The notes beneath the pieces are model-generated. The model saw only the letters and a program-made list of their open reading frames with translations. It made no database searches and was not told the DNA's origin. From contig NZ_JABLSI010000005.1 of assembly GCF_019303475.1 (NCBI RefSeq), positions 62,001 through 126,000 on the forward strand: a stretch of 64,000 nucleotides of DNA, written 5' to 3'. This document shows, in pieces, positions 1 to 8,264 of the stretch. Origin of the DNA: Streptomyces sp. JJ38. GTDB taxonomy: Bacteria > Actinomycetota > Actinomycetes > Streptomycetales > Streptomycetaceae. A program made the translations under genes and the position numbers. Each line of letters begins with the position of its first letter. Position 1 is the first letter of the stretch.

Positions 1-225
1 CTGGGGCCGCTGCGCGCGGCGCGGCGGGAGGCGCTGCTCGGCCTCGCCCTGTCCGACCGGCGCAGCGGTTACCCACTGGAGATGGTCGTCCGGGCCGCCG
101 ACGCGGGCTGGCGCATCCGGGAGACCACGGTGCCCTACCGGCCGAGAACGGGACGCTCCAAGGTGACCGGCACCTGGCTGGGCACGCTGGGCGCGGTGCG
201 CGACATGCGGGCGGTCCTGCGGTGA
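1..225 (+). CDS. Glycosyltransferase family 2, C-terminal end (partial)
   Basis: Only the last 74 codons are in the window and the reading frame is open at base 1. The tail contains SGYPLEMVVRAADAGWRIRE and later PYRPRTGRSKVTGTW, which is the pattern of dolichyl-phosphate-mannose-synthase-like GT2 enzymes just before their C-terminus (the RxxGxSK-type segment). Such enzymes move a sugar from a nucleotide donor to a polyprenyl phosphate at the cytoplasmic membrane. The stop overlaps the GTG start of the next gene (GTGA), so the two are probably co-translated. Which sugar and acceptor are used cannot be told from this fragment. Confidence 0.75.
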   Translation: MGPLRAARREALLGLALSDRRSGYPLEMVVRAADAGWRIRETTVPYRPRTGRSKVTGTWLGTLGAVRDMRAVLR

Positions 226-914
226 CGGCGGCCGCTCCGAGCCCCGAAGGCTCCGTCCGGTCTGAGGTCCGGCCCGGGATCGTGCCGCTCACGGTGCTCG
301 TCATGGCCAAGGAGCCGCTGCCCGGCCGGGTCAAGACGCGGCTGACGCCCCCCTTCAGCCCCGCCCAGGCCGCCGCGCTCGCCGAGGCCGCGCTCGCCGA
401 CACCCTGGAGACGGTGGCCGCGCTGCCCGTGACCCGGCGCGTCCTCGCGCTGGCCGGACGGCCCGGGCCCTGGCTCCCCGGCGGGTTCGACGTCGTGCCC
501 CAGGGCGGTGAGGGGCTCGACGCGCGCATCGCCCGCGCGCTGGGCGCCTGCGCGGGACCGACGCTGCTCATCGGCATGGACACGCCGCAGTTGACGGCCC
601 GCCAGCTCGGCCCGGTGCTGCGTCCCGGGGCCTGGGGCGAGCACGACGCCTGGTTCGGCCCCGCCGTCGACGGCGGCTTCTGGGCCCTGGGGCTCGCCTC
701 CCCCGAGCCCGCGCTCGTCCACGGGGTGCCCATGTCCCGGCCGGACACCGGGGCCCACCAGCGGAACCGGCTGGAGCGCAGGGGGCTGCGGGTGGGCCTG
801 CTGCCGCTTCTGCGGGACGTCGACACCGCCGCAGACGCCGCCGAGGTCGCCGCCTGCCGGCCGGGCCGGTTCGCCGCCGCGTACACGGCCCTGTCTCCCG
901 CGGGGGCGCGATGA
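222..914 (+). CDS. DUF2064 / TIGR04282-type nucleotidyl- or glycosyltransferase
   Basis: A 230-residue protein with a GT-A-like fold signature: LTVLVMAKEPLPGRVKTRL near the N-terminus (nucleotide-binding K-x-K-T-R-L), GMDTPQL in the middle and GPAVDGGFWALGL after it. This is the DUF2064 family, often automatically called arsenosugar-biosynthesis glycosyltransferase; that name is over-specific here because no arsenic gene is visible. It starts with GTG in a 4-base overlap with the upstream GT2 gene and ends in a 4-base overlap with the methyltransferase, so the three form one operon. A role in making or attaching an unusual sugar-lipid is an inference from context. Confidence 0.8.
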   Translation: MTAAAPSPEGSVRSEVRPGIVPLTVLVMAKEPLPGRVKTRLTPPFSPAQAAALAEAALADTLETVAALPVTRRVLALAGRPGPWLPGGFDVVPQGGEGLDARIARALGACAGPTLLIGMDTPQLTARQLGPVLRPGAWGEHDAWFGPAVDGGFWALGLASPEPALVHGVPMSRPDTGAHQRNRLERRGLRVGLLPLLRDVDTAADAAEVAACRPGRFAAAYTALSPAGAR

Positions 915-1651
915 CGACGACGTGCCCCACGGCCGACGGCCCGCTGCCCTGGGACGCGGACCCCTACACGGTGGCGCTGAGGGCCGGACGCGGACCGCTG
1001 TTCCTCCGCGGCCCCGACGGCCGGCTGCTCCCGCTGGACGTCGAGCGCTGGTGCGCCCGGGCCGACGAGGCCGACCTCGCCGTGCTGCGCCGGTGCTCCG
1101 GCGCCGTCCTGGACATCGGCTGCGGGCCGGGCCGGATGGTCGACGCCCTCACCCGGCTCGGGCGGCCGGTGCTCGGCATCGATCCGGCACCCGAAGCGGT
1201 GAACCGCACCCGGAGGCTGGGTGGTCCGGCGCTGTGCCGCTCGGTCTTCGAGCCGTTGCCCGCCGAGGGCCGCTGGGGCAGCGCCCTGCTGCTGGACGGC
1301 AACATCGGGATCGGCGGGGATCCACAGGCGCTGCTGCGGCGGGTGGCCGCCCTGCTCGCCCCCGGCGGGCTGCTGCTCGCCGAGGCGGCCGCGGCGGACG
1401 TCGAGGAGCGTCTCGAGGTCAGCCTGGACGACGGACGGGGGCACCGGGGCCCGCCCTTTCCCTGGGCGCGCGCTGGAACGTCGGCCCTGCGGCGGCGCGC
1501 GGGAGCGGCGGGCTGGCAGGTGGTCGAGGAGTGGACGGCCCGTGAGCGCCGCTTCCTGGCCCTGCGGGCTCCCTCGCCGCTGTCCGCGGGCGCCCGGACG
1601 CCGCCGGGGGGAGCGGGGGCGGATGCAGCCGGGTCACCACCGGCACGCTAG
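911..1651 (+). CDS. Class I SAM-dependent methyltransferase
   Basis: The 246-residue product has a Rossmann methyltransferase core. Motif I is VLDIGCGPGRMVDAL at about residues 66-80, followed by the acidic end of strand 2 (VLGIDPAPEAV), and a later LLLDGNIGIGGDP segment. The ATG overlaps the stop of the DUF2064 gene (ATGA). The substrate is unknown; with a GT2 and a DUF2064 protein directly upstream it may modify the same glycolipid or sugar. The last 30 or so residues are Pro/Ala/Gly-rich and probably disordered. Confidence 0.85.
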   Translation: MTTTCPTADGPLPWDADPYTVALRAGRGPLFLRGPDGRLLPLDVERWCARADEADLAVLRRCSGAVLDIGCGPGRMVDALTRLGRPVLGIDPAPEAVNRTRRLGGPALCRSVFEPLPAEGRWGSALLLDGNIGIGGDPQALLRRVAALLAPGGLLLAEAAAADVEERLEVSLDDGRGHRGPPFPWARAGTSALRRRAGAAGWQVVEEWTARERRFLALRAPSPLSAGARTPPGGAGADAAGSPPAR

Positions 1652-1684
1652 ACGCGGGTCTCCACCGGCACGTTCGGCGCGCCC

Positions 1685-3001
1685 TCACCACCCTGTGAGC
1701 AGCAGGTGGTTGACCGCCAGGGCCAGCGTGGCCTGGGCGGCGAGCCATCCCCGGTGCTGCCGCTCGGGCAGCAGCGCGGCGGCCGGGAGCAGCCACAGGG
1801 CGAACGGAAGCCAGATGCGCTCGGTCTCCGCCTTGCTCATGCCGGAGAGGTCGGCCGTCACCATCGCCAGCAGGGCGCCGGCGAGCAGGATCACCAGTGG
1901 TGAGGGGTGCCGGGCCGCCGTGGCGGCCCGGCGCAGCCCGGCGACGGTGGCCAGTCCGACCGAGAACACCTGTGCCGCCAGGTTCCCCCAGACGTAGTAC
2001 GCGTAGGGCCGGATACCGGCGGCGCCCTGGTAGTAGCGCTCGTGGAGCGTCACGTACCCCTCCCACCACCAGAAGCCGCCCAGAGTGAAGGCGATAAGCC
2101 AGGGCACCGCCCCCAGCAGTACCCAGGGCAGGGGGCGCGCGGTGCGGGCGGCCACCAGGACGGCGACGCCGATGACGGCCATGAGCGACAGCCCGTAGGA
2201 GAGGTACACCGTCCAGCCGAACAGCGCTCCGGAGGCGAGCGCTGCCAGTGCGGGCCTGCGGACCGCGCCGGTCGCGGCCAGGGCGAGAAGCGCCACCGCC
2301 CAGGCGCTCACACCGGTGAAGTAGCCGTCGGCGGAGGTGCCCAGCCAGACGGCGGCCGGCGCCAGCACCAGGAACGGCGCCGCCCGGCGGGCCGCCTCCG
2401 GCCCCGCCAGCGCCCGGACGGCGACCACGGCCGCGGGCGCCGCGGCGGCGGCGGCGACGATGCAGAAGGCGCCCGCCCAGGCGCCGCCGCCGAGCCCGGC
2501 ACGGTCCAGGCCCACGAAGGTCAGCAGGGCGCCAGGCGGGTGCCCTGCCACGTGAGCGGGCCAGTTGTCGGGCGCGTCCATCAGGATGCGGCTGGTGAAC
2601 TCCCGGAGGGTGGCCCCGACGTCCTCGACCTCGCCCACCGACCGCAGGTACTCGTACTTGGTCGTCAGCCGCTTCGCCACCCCGCGCTCCCAGCCGTCCA
2701 CCAGGGCGAGGGACCACACCCACGCGAGCGAGCCGCCGAAGACCGCCCACGGCAGCGTGCTGGCACGCAGTCGGCGCGCGAGGGCGGGCCCGTAGAGGAC
2801 CACGAGGACGGCGACGGTGAGCGCGGCCGACGTGCCCGGCCCGACGTGCGGCTCCCAGTTGGCGTACAGGGGGGGCCAGCCGACGCGGAGCGTGCCGTCC
2901 CGTTCCTGGATCCGGTGGCCGACGGCCACGGCGAGTACGACGAGGGCCACGGCGGCCCCGACGGCGTACAGGTCCCTGCGGAATGACGGGCGGTCTCGCA
3001 C
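1685..3001 (-). CDS. Polytopic membrane protein, GT-C-like (possible mannosyltransferase)
   Basis: The 438-residue protein has roughly ten hydrophobic segments. It begins with one transmembrane helix (about residues 13-28), then a longer extracytoplasmic stretch with ANWEPHVGPG, and a second loop with APDNWPAHVAGHPPGALL. The layout resembles integral-membrane GT-C glycosyltransferases that use polyprenyl-phospho-sugars, which would fit the GT2 gene convergent to it. No catalytic residue can be assigned with confidence. GTG start without a convincing ribosome site. It lies 106 bases downstream of the binding-protein gene on the same strand. Confidence 0.6.
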   Translation of the reverse strand: MRDRPSFRRDLYAVGAAVALVVLAVAVGHRIQERDGTLRVGWPPLYANWEPHVGPGTSAALTVAVLVVLYGPALARRLRASTLPWAVFGGSLAWVWSLALVDGWERGVAKRLTTKYEYLRSVGEVEDVGATLREFTSRILMDAPDNWPAHVAGHPPGALLTFVGLDRAGLGGGAWAGAFCIVAAAAAAPAAVVAVRALAGPEAARRAAPFLVLAPAAVWLGTSADGYFTGVSAWAVALLALAATGAVRRPALAALASGALFGWTVYLSYGLSLMAVIGVAVLVAARTARPLPWVLLGAVPWLIAFTLGGFWWWEGYVTLHERYYQGAAGIRPYAYYVWGNLAAQVFSVGLATVAGLRRAATAARHPSPLVILLAGALLAMVTADLSGMSKAETERIWLPFALWLLPAAALLPERQHRGWLAAQATLALAVNHLLLTGW

Positions 3002-3107
3002 CGGTTCACCGTAGGTCGGCGCGGGCCCGCGCCGGTCACGGCACGCCCGGAGCCGCCGAGTTCGGACGAGCCCGCGTGCCGTGTGGGTGGGCCCGGGCGG
3101 CGTGTGG

Positions 3108-4385
3108 TCACCCCGTCCCGGTGTGCCGCAGCCGTGCGGTGACGGTCTGTGAGGCCTTCTCGGCCGCCGTCCGCGGATCGGCCCCCGTCAGCACCTCCGT
3201 CTGGTACTCCTTGATCGGGTTCTCCGCTTCCAGTCCTGCCCAGGCCGGGGAGTTGGGCGTCGCACGGCCGGACTCGGCGCCGCGGGCCATGGCCTCGGCC
3301 CCCGGGTCGCCCTTCAACGCGTCCGTCAGCGTCGTCCTGTTCGGCACGTAGCTCATGGTGCGGGCGATCTCGCGCTGCCAGGTGTCGCTGGTGAGGGTGC
3401 GCAGGAACGCGTAACCGCCCTCGGGGTCGCCCGCGTTCTCCGGGATGATGAGCACCGACCCGCCGGTGAAGACGGCCCCCGGGGTGTCGGGCTCCTTGCC
3501 CGGGATGGGGAAGTATCCGAGCTTGTCCGCCAGCTCGGGGTTGTGTTCGATGATGATGCGGCTGTGGCCGGGAGGGGCGATGAGCTGGGCGATCTCGTTC
3601 TCCGCGAAGACCTCGCCGTGCTCGGGCTCGGCCTCGTCCCGGTCGGCCGGTGCGTCGCCGAGGGCGTGGAGCTCGCGGTAGAACTCCATCCCGCGCAGGG
3701 CCGCGGGCGTGTGCAGGGCACCCTCCCAGTGGCCGCTGCGTTCGACGGCCAGTTCGCCGCCCTCGTCCCAGATGAACCCGGCCAGGACGTACCAGTTCTG
3801 TCCGGGCAGGTAGATCCCCTGCTGGCCCGCCTCCGGCCGGTTCAGCCGCTCGGTGACCTCCAGCCACTCCTCGCGCGTGGCGGGCGGTTCGGTGATGCCG
3901 GCGTCCGTGAAGAGGTCCTTGCGGTAGATGACGACGCGGTTGGCGCCGTAGTAGGGGATGCCGTACTGGTAGCCGTCGATCTTGCCCGGTTCCTCCAGGC
4001 CGGTGATCCAGTCGTCCCCGCCGAGTTCGGGCACCTGGAGGGTGAGATTGCGCAGGTGGCCGGTGGCGGCGTAGCGGGCCACCTGGGTGTTGCCCACCTC
4101 GATGAGGTCCGGGGCCTCGTCGGAGGCGAGTGCCGCGGTCACCTTCTCGCCGATGCCCGCCCACTCCTGGACGGTCACCTCGACCCGGCGGTCCGGGTTG
4201 CGGTCCTCGAAGTCCGCGACGATCCGGTGGGTGAGCTCCTCGGTGAGACTGTTGTTCATCAGCCAGACACGCAGCGGGTCGGGCTCGTCGGCGCCGCCGA
4301 CCGGGCCACCGCAGGCGGTGAGCACTCCGGCCAGCACGGCGGCGGTGGCGCCGGTGGCCAGGCGTCTCAGCAGGTGTCCGGGCAT
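3108..4385 (-). CDS. Sugar ABC transporter substrate-binding lipoprotein
   Basis: A 425-residue family 1 extracellular solute-binding protein. Its N-terminus is a lipoprotein signal: positive residues, a hydrophobic stretch and the lipobox LTAC with the lipidated Cys near residue 25. The mature part shows features of the MalE/NgcE group, for example YQYGIPYYGANRVVIYRKDL and GGSVLIIPENAGDPEGGYAF. No permease or ATPase gene is next to it, so it is an orphan that must use a distant or shared permease. A palindrome resembling a DasR site lies 72-85 bases upstream, suggesting control by aminosugars. Ribosome site GGGGTGAGGT before the ATG. Confidence 0.85.
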   Translation of the reverse strand: MPGHLLRRLATGATAAVLAGVLTACGGPVGGADEPDPLRVWLMNNSLTEELTHRIVADFEDRNPDRRVEVTVQEWAGIGEKVTAALASDEAPDLIEVGNTQVARYAATGHLRNLTLQVPELGGDDWITGLEEPGKIDGYQYGIPYYGANRVVIYRKDLFTDAGITEPPATREEWLEVTERLNRPEAGQQGIYLPGQNWYVLAGFIWDEGGELAVERSGHWEGALHTPAALRGMEFYRELHALGDAPADRDEAEPEHGEVFAENEIAQLIAPPGHSRIIIEHNPELADKLGYFPIPGKEPDTPGAVFTGGSVLIIPENAGDPEGGYAFLRTLTSDTWQREIARTMSYVPNRTTLTDALKGDPGAEAMARGAESGRATPNSPAWAGLEAENPIKEYQTEVLTGADPRTAAEKASQTVTARLRHTGTG

Positions 4386-4456
4386 ACCTCACCCCTTGAT
4401 CCCGGTGTCGGGACGGTATCGAACGGTTTGCCGTGGGGGGAGGCAGAAGCCAAGGA

Positions 4457-4470
4457 TTGGCATAGACCAA
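4457..4470. promoter_or_regulatory. DasR-like (dre) palindrome upstream of the binding-protein gene
   Basis: Forward strand TTGGCATAGACCAA. Its 12-base core matches the dre core TGGTCTAGACCA at 10 of 12 positions. It is an inverted repeat (TTGG N6 CCAA) and overlaps a second palindrome, CCAAGGATTGG, at 4450-4460. It lies between the carboxyltransferase stop and the start of the sugar-binding lipoprotein, where a repressor site would be expected. DasR binding is an inference; a LacI or ROK protein could also use it. Confidence 0.45.
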
Positions 4471-4536
4471 CGAGCAGGTCAAGTCGTGGGAACGAACCTT
4501 CGAACGGATGCCCCGGGCGGCGCTGTGCCCTTCCGC

Positions 4537-5910
4537 TCAGGCGATGCCCGGCGGCCGGTTCCCGACGATGCCCTCGGCGGCACCGAGTGCCACCAAGTCC
4601 TGTGGCCGAACCCGCAGTTCGTTCGCCGTCCGCTGGACCTCGCCGGGGCCGCGCTTGAGGATCGACGCCGCCCACTCCGGACCGATCACCGAGAAATAGC
4701 TGTCCGGGGTGAGCCAGGTGCGGCCGGGGGAGGCCAGCGCGAGGGCACCGCCCGAGCCCCCCTGCCCGATCACCAGGGTCGTGACGGGCACCGGGGACTC
4801 GGCCACCGCCGCGAAGCACTCGGCGATCGCGGCCCCCGCGCCCTCCCGCTCGGCGGCCGCGTCGTTGGCAGCCCCCGGGGTGTCCACCAGGGTCAGCACG
4901 GGCGTACCGAGCCGCCCGGCCAGTCTCAGCAGGCGCGTGACGGTGCGGAAGCCGGCCGGGCGGGTGGGCGTGCCCAGCTGCGCGGCGAAGGCCACGGTGC
5001 GCCCTGACCGTTCGCCGAAGCCGCAGCGCACGCCCGGGTCCACGCCCCCGCAGCGGTCCCCGGAGAGTTCGGCCCGCGCGGTGAAGTGGGCGTCGAGGTA
5101 GGCGTCGGCGCGCGGCCGGTCCTCGGCACGAGCCTGTTGGACGGCCGCCCAGCCGCTGTCCGGGAGCCCGGCCCGGCCGAGCGCGGCGGGTGGCTGGGCC
5201 GGGCCGGTGGCCGGGCGGGTGAGCAGCGACAGCCAGCGGCCCAGCGCCGTACGCAGCTCCGGCTCGGGGACGACGGCGTCGATGTGCCCGGCGGCGAGCT
5301 GCCCCTCGGCGGTGTAGGCACGCGGGTCCGCGCCGGGAGGCCGCACCCGGGAGCCGGCGAAGCCGATCTGGGCGCCGGGCAGGGCCAGCAGCACGTCGGC
5401 CCCGGCACCGAGGGTGGCCCAGCCGCCACCGGTCGCGGGGTCGCGCAGGACCGCGATCTGGGCGAGCCCCGCGGCCCGGGTGCGGGCCGACTGCCGTGCG
5501 ATCCGCTGAAGCTGCGACAGCGCGCGCATGCCCTCCTGCATCCGGCTGCCACCGGTGGCGATGAGCGAGACGACCGGCAGCGACAGGTCCCGTGCCCGGG
5601 TGTGTGCCTCCTCCAGCAGGTCCCCCGTCCGGCCGCCGAGCGAGCCGCCCAGGAAATCGAACTCGAAGGCGATCAGTACGGCCTCGCTCTCACCGACACG
5701 CCCTACCCCGCACACCACGGACTCACGTTCGCCGGTCCGGGCCATGGCGCGCGCCCTGGCCTCCCCGTATCCGTCCCAGCCCAGCGGTCCGTCGTCCAGG
5801 GCCCGGCCCGCCGCGCCCGCGTCACCCGCCTCGCCGCGGAACTCGGTGAACGTGTCGGCGACGGCCGCGATCGTAGCCCGCGCCGAGCCCGGGCCGCCCG
5901 GCCGCGTCAC
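4537..5910 (-). CDS. Fused acyl-CoA carboxyltransferase (AccD-like + AccA-like)
   Basis: The 457-residue protein joins two crotonase-fold carboxyltransferase domains. The N-terminal half (about 60-210) carries ATGGSRMQEGMRALSQ, like the AccD beta subunit but without its zinc-ribbon cysteines. The C-terminal half (about 255-430) carries GQGGSGGALALASPGRTW and PDSYFSVIGPEWAASILKR, like AccA. There is no biotin carboxylase or carrier gene nearby. Its GTG start overlaps the stop of matB (GTGA), so the two are translationally coupled. It may carboxylate an acyl-CoA with shared biotin subunits, or act as a biotin-independent malonyl-CoA decarboxylase like MdcD/MdcE; the sequence does not decide. 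Confidence 0.8.
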   Translation of the reverse strand: MTRPGGPGSARATIAAVADTFTEFRGEAGDAGAAGRALDDGPLGWDGYGEARARAMARTGERESVVCGVGRVGESEAVLIAFEFDFLGGSLGGRTGDLLEEAHTRARDLSLPVVSLIATGGSRMQEGMRALSQLQRIARQSARTRAAGLAQIAVLRDPATGGGWATLGAGADVLLALPGAQIGFAGSRVRPPGADPRAYTAEGQLAAGHIDAVVPEPELRTALGRWLSLLTRPATGPAQPPAALGRAGLPDSGWAAVQQARAEDRPRADAYLDAHFTARAELSGDRCGGVDPGVRCGFGERSGRTVAFAAQLGTPTRPAGFRTVTRLLRLAGRLGTPVLTLVDTPGAANDAAAEREGAGAAIAECFAAVAESPVPVTTLVIGQGGSGGALALASPGRTWLTPDSYFSVIGPEWAASILKRGPGEVQRTANELRVRPQDLVALGAAEGIVGNRPPGIA

Positions 5911-7358
5911 CGCAGCTCCCGCTTCATGACCTTCCCCATGTCGTTGCGCGGCAGCGAGGCCACGAACCTCACCGCGCGCGGGCGCTTGTGCGGGGACAGC
6001 TGGGCCGACACGTGTTCGGCGAGCGCCTGTTCCTCCGGCGGCGCCGACTCCTCGGCCGGTACCACCCAGGCGACGACGCGCTCCCCCAGATCGGGGTCGG
6101 GCTCGCCGGTCACCGCCACCTCGCGGACGCCGGGGTGCTCCAGCAGGACGTTCTCGATCTCGCCGGCCCCGATCTTGTAGCCGCCGCTCTTGATCAGGTC
6201 GGTCGACTTGCGGCCGACGATCCGGTAGTAGCCGTCGGCGTCCCGGATGGCCATGTCGCCGGTGCGGAACCAGCCGCCGTCGAAGGCGTCGGCGGTGGCG
6301 TCGGGCCGGTTCAGATACTCCGTGAACAGGTTCGGGCCCCGGACCTGGAGCTCGCCGACCGTCTCGCCGTCGCCGCCCTCGATGCGCTGGCCGTCCTCGT
6401 CCACCAGCCGCACGTCCACACCGTGTAGGGGGACGCCCACCGTGCCGGGCCGCGCCGGCCCGTCCACCCGTGTGCTGGTGTTCATCAGCGTCTCGGTCAT
6501 GCCATAACGCTCGATGACGCGGGCGCCCGTCGCCACTCGGATCCGCTCGTGGTCGTAGGCGGGCAGGGCCGCCGAGCCGGAGACCAGCAGCCGCGCGCCG
6601 CCCAGGGCCGCCGCGAGCGCGGTGTCCTCCCCGGCCGCCTCGGCGAGCCGGTGGTACATCGTCGGGACGCCGAAGAGCATGGTGCCGCCCTGCTCGGCCA
6701 GGGCCCGCGTGACCCCCTCCGGTGAGAACCGGCCCAGATGGCGGAGGGTGCCGCCGCGCCGCAGCGGGCCGAGTACGCCGAGGATCAGCCCGTGCACGTG
6801 GAAGAGCGGCAGGGCGTGGACGAGGACGTCGTCACCCGTCCAGCCCCAGGCGTCGGCCACGGCGTCGAGCGTGGCGGCGACCGCCCGCCGCGACAGCACC
6901 ACGCCCTTGGGCGCTCCGGTCGTCCCCGAGGTGTAGACGATCAGCGCCGCCCGGTCCTCCTGCGCGGGCTCCAGGTGCCACGGGACGGCGGCCATCCCGT
7001 TCGGAGGCTCGAAACCGACGGTGAGCCGGTCCAGCCCGGAGGCGGCCTTGGGCAGTACGTCGTCCGGGCCGGTGAGGACGGCGTCGGGCGTGGAGTCCGC
7101 CAGGATGTGCGCCAGCTCCCGCTCGCCGCTCTTCGGATTGAGCGGGACGACGGCGACGCCGGCGAGCAACGAGGCCACGACGGCGACCGCGGTGGTGGCC
7201 GTCGGAGTGGCCCACACGGCCACCCGGCCGCGCCCGGCGAGCTCTCCGGCCAGTGCCCCGGCGACCTGGGCGAGCCGGGTATAGGGGAGCACCAGATCGC
7301 CGAAGCAGAGCGCTGGCTTGGACGACTCCTGGCCGAGGGCGGGGAAGAGTGCTGACAC
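5907..7358 (-). CDS. matB: Malonyl-CoA synthetase (MatB)
   Basis: A 483-residue member of the ANL adenylate-forming family that closely resembles the S. coelicolor MatB sequence as I remember it along its whole length. It activates malonate (and methylmalonate) with ATP and CoA. Visible motifs: the P-loop YTSGTTGAPKG near residue 141, RYGMTETLMNT near 282, GRKSTDLIKSGGYKIGAGEI, and the C-terminal lysine segment NDMGKVMKREL. The GTG start sits 5 bases after AAGGAG. The gene is coupled to the downstream carboxyltransferase, so malonyl-CoA made here is probably the substrate or product of that enzyme. MatB supplies extender units for polyketide and fatty acid synthesis. Confidence 0.93.
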   Translation of the reverse strand: MSALFPALGQESSKPALCFGDLVLPYTRLAQVAGALAGELAGRGRVAVWATPTATTAVAVVASLLAGVAVVPLNPKSGERELAHILADSTPDAVLTGPDDVLPKAASGLDRLTVGFEPPNGMAAVPWHLEPAQEDRAALIVYTSGTTGAPKGVVLSRRAVAATLDAVADAWGWTGDDVLVHALPLFHVHGLILGVLGPLRRGGTLRHLGRFSPEGVTRALAEQGGTMLFGVPTMYHRLAEAAGEDTALAAALGGARLLVSGSAALPAYDHERIRVATGARVIERYGMTETLMNTSTRVDGPARPGTVGVPLHGVDVRLVDEDGQRIEGGDGETVGELQVRGPNLFTEYLNRPDATADAFDGGWFRTGDMAIRDADGYYRIVGRKSTDLIKSGGYKIGAGEIENVLLEHPGVREVAVTGEPDPDLGERVVAWVVPAEESAPPEEQALAEHVSAQLSPHKRPRAVRFVASLPRNDMGKVMKRELR

Positions 7359-7440
7359 TCGGGCTCCTTCGCTGGATCGTCTCGTCGATCACGATCTCAT
7401 CAGCGAAGCGGCCGCGCGGCAAGGGCGGTCGGGCCCGGCC

Positions 7441-8226
7441 TCACCGCCCGACGGCCTGGGGGAGAAGCTGGGCGAACGGCTCGGTGGAGTCGGCGAGGCC
7501 GCGCTCGTACGGGGCGTCGAAGTGCCAGATGAGGAAGAGCAGGAACGCCATCAGTGCGCTGAACAGGCCCGCGAGCGCCAGCTCTCGGGTAGTGCGGCGG
7601 ATCTGCAGGACGAAGACCATGCCGATGACCACGAGCGCCCCGACGATCAGTCCGAACCAGACCACGGCGGGCATCGTGGAACCCGTGCTCTGCCCGCGGG
7701 CGCTGCGGGCTTCGTCGGCCGCCGTCACCTGGTCCACCAGCCCGGGGTAGGCGTGGGACTCGAGTGTCGTCGACGGCTCGAACCGGGTGACGCCCGTGCG
7801 GACGCGGTCGAACAAGACGTCGCCACGCTCAGTGAGTTGCCCCTGCTCGATCATTTTCGGCCATTCCTCGTTGACCGTGTAGGCGACGTACTCCTCCACG
7901 TCCTCGCGCACCTCGGTGCGGACGGGGTCGGGGTAGGCGTCGAGCCGCTCGTGGACCTCGTGCAGCGCCTGAGCCTCCAACCGGACCCACTCCGTGGCCC
8001 CGTTGCGTGCCTCCCACACGCCTGCGATGGCGAGCCCCAGCACGATGGCGTAGACGACCCCGATCATCATGATGAGGTACTCGAGCACATCGGGGGTCTG
8101 CGAGGGATCGTCCTCCAGCTCCTCCCCGGCCCGCCGCTCGCGGGTGCGCTGCCAGACCACGACACCGGCGAGGACGAGGCCGAAGGCCGAGGCCATGGCC
8201 ACGGTGAGCAACAGCCAAGCGGACAA
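7441..8226 (-). CDS. DUF4239-type membrane protein
   Basis: A 261-residue protein with an N-terminal transmembrane helix (WLLLTVAMASAFGLVLAG), a second helix in LEYLIMMIGVVYAIVLGLAI, a soluble helical middle part, and two more helices near the C-terminus. This is the DUF4239 arrangement; the function is unknown. I chose the TTG at 8226 because a GGAGG lies 6 bases before it and the protein would begin directly with its first membrane helix; the open frame continues upstream but into non-homologous low-complexity sequence. It follows the polyproline gene on the same strand by 38 bases. Confidence 0.75.
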   Translation of the reverse strand: MSAWLLLTVAMASAFGLVLAGVVVWQRTRERRAGEELEDDPSQTPDVLEYLIMMIGVVYAIVLGLAIAGVWEARNGATEWVRLEAQALHEVHERLDAYPDPVRTEVREDVEEYVAYTVNEEWPKMIEQGQLTERGDVLFDRVRTGVTRFEPSTTLESHAYPGLVDQVTAADEARSARGQSTGSTMPAVVWFGLIVGALVVIGMVFVLQIRRTTRELALAGLFSALMAFLLFLIWHFDAPYERGLADSTEPFAQLLPQAVGR

Positions 8227-8264
8227 CGGGGACCTCCAGGGAGAGCGTGCGGACGCGCTGAGGC

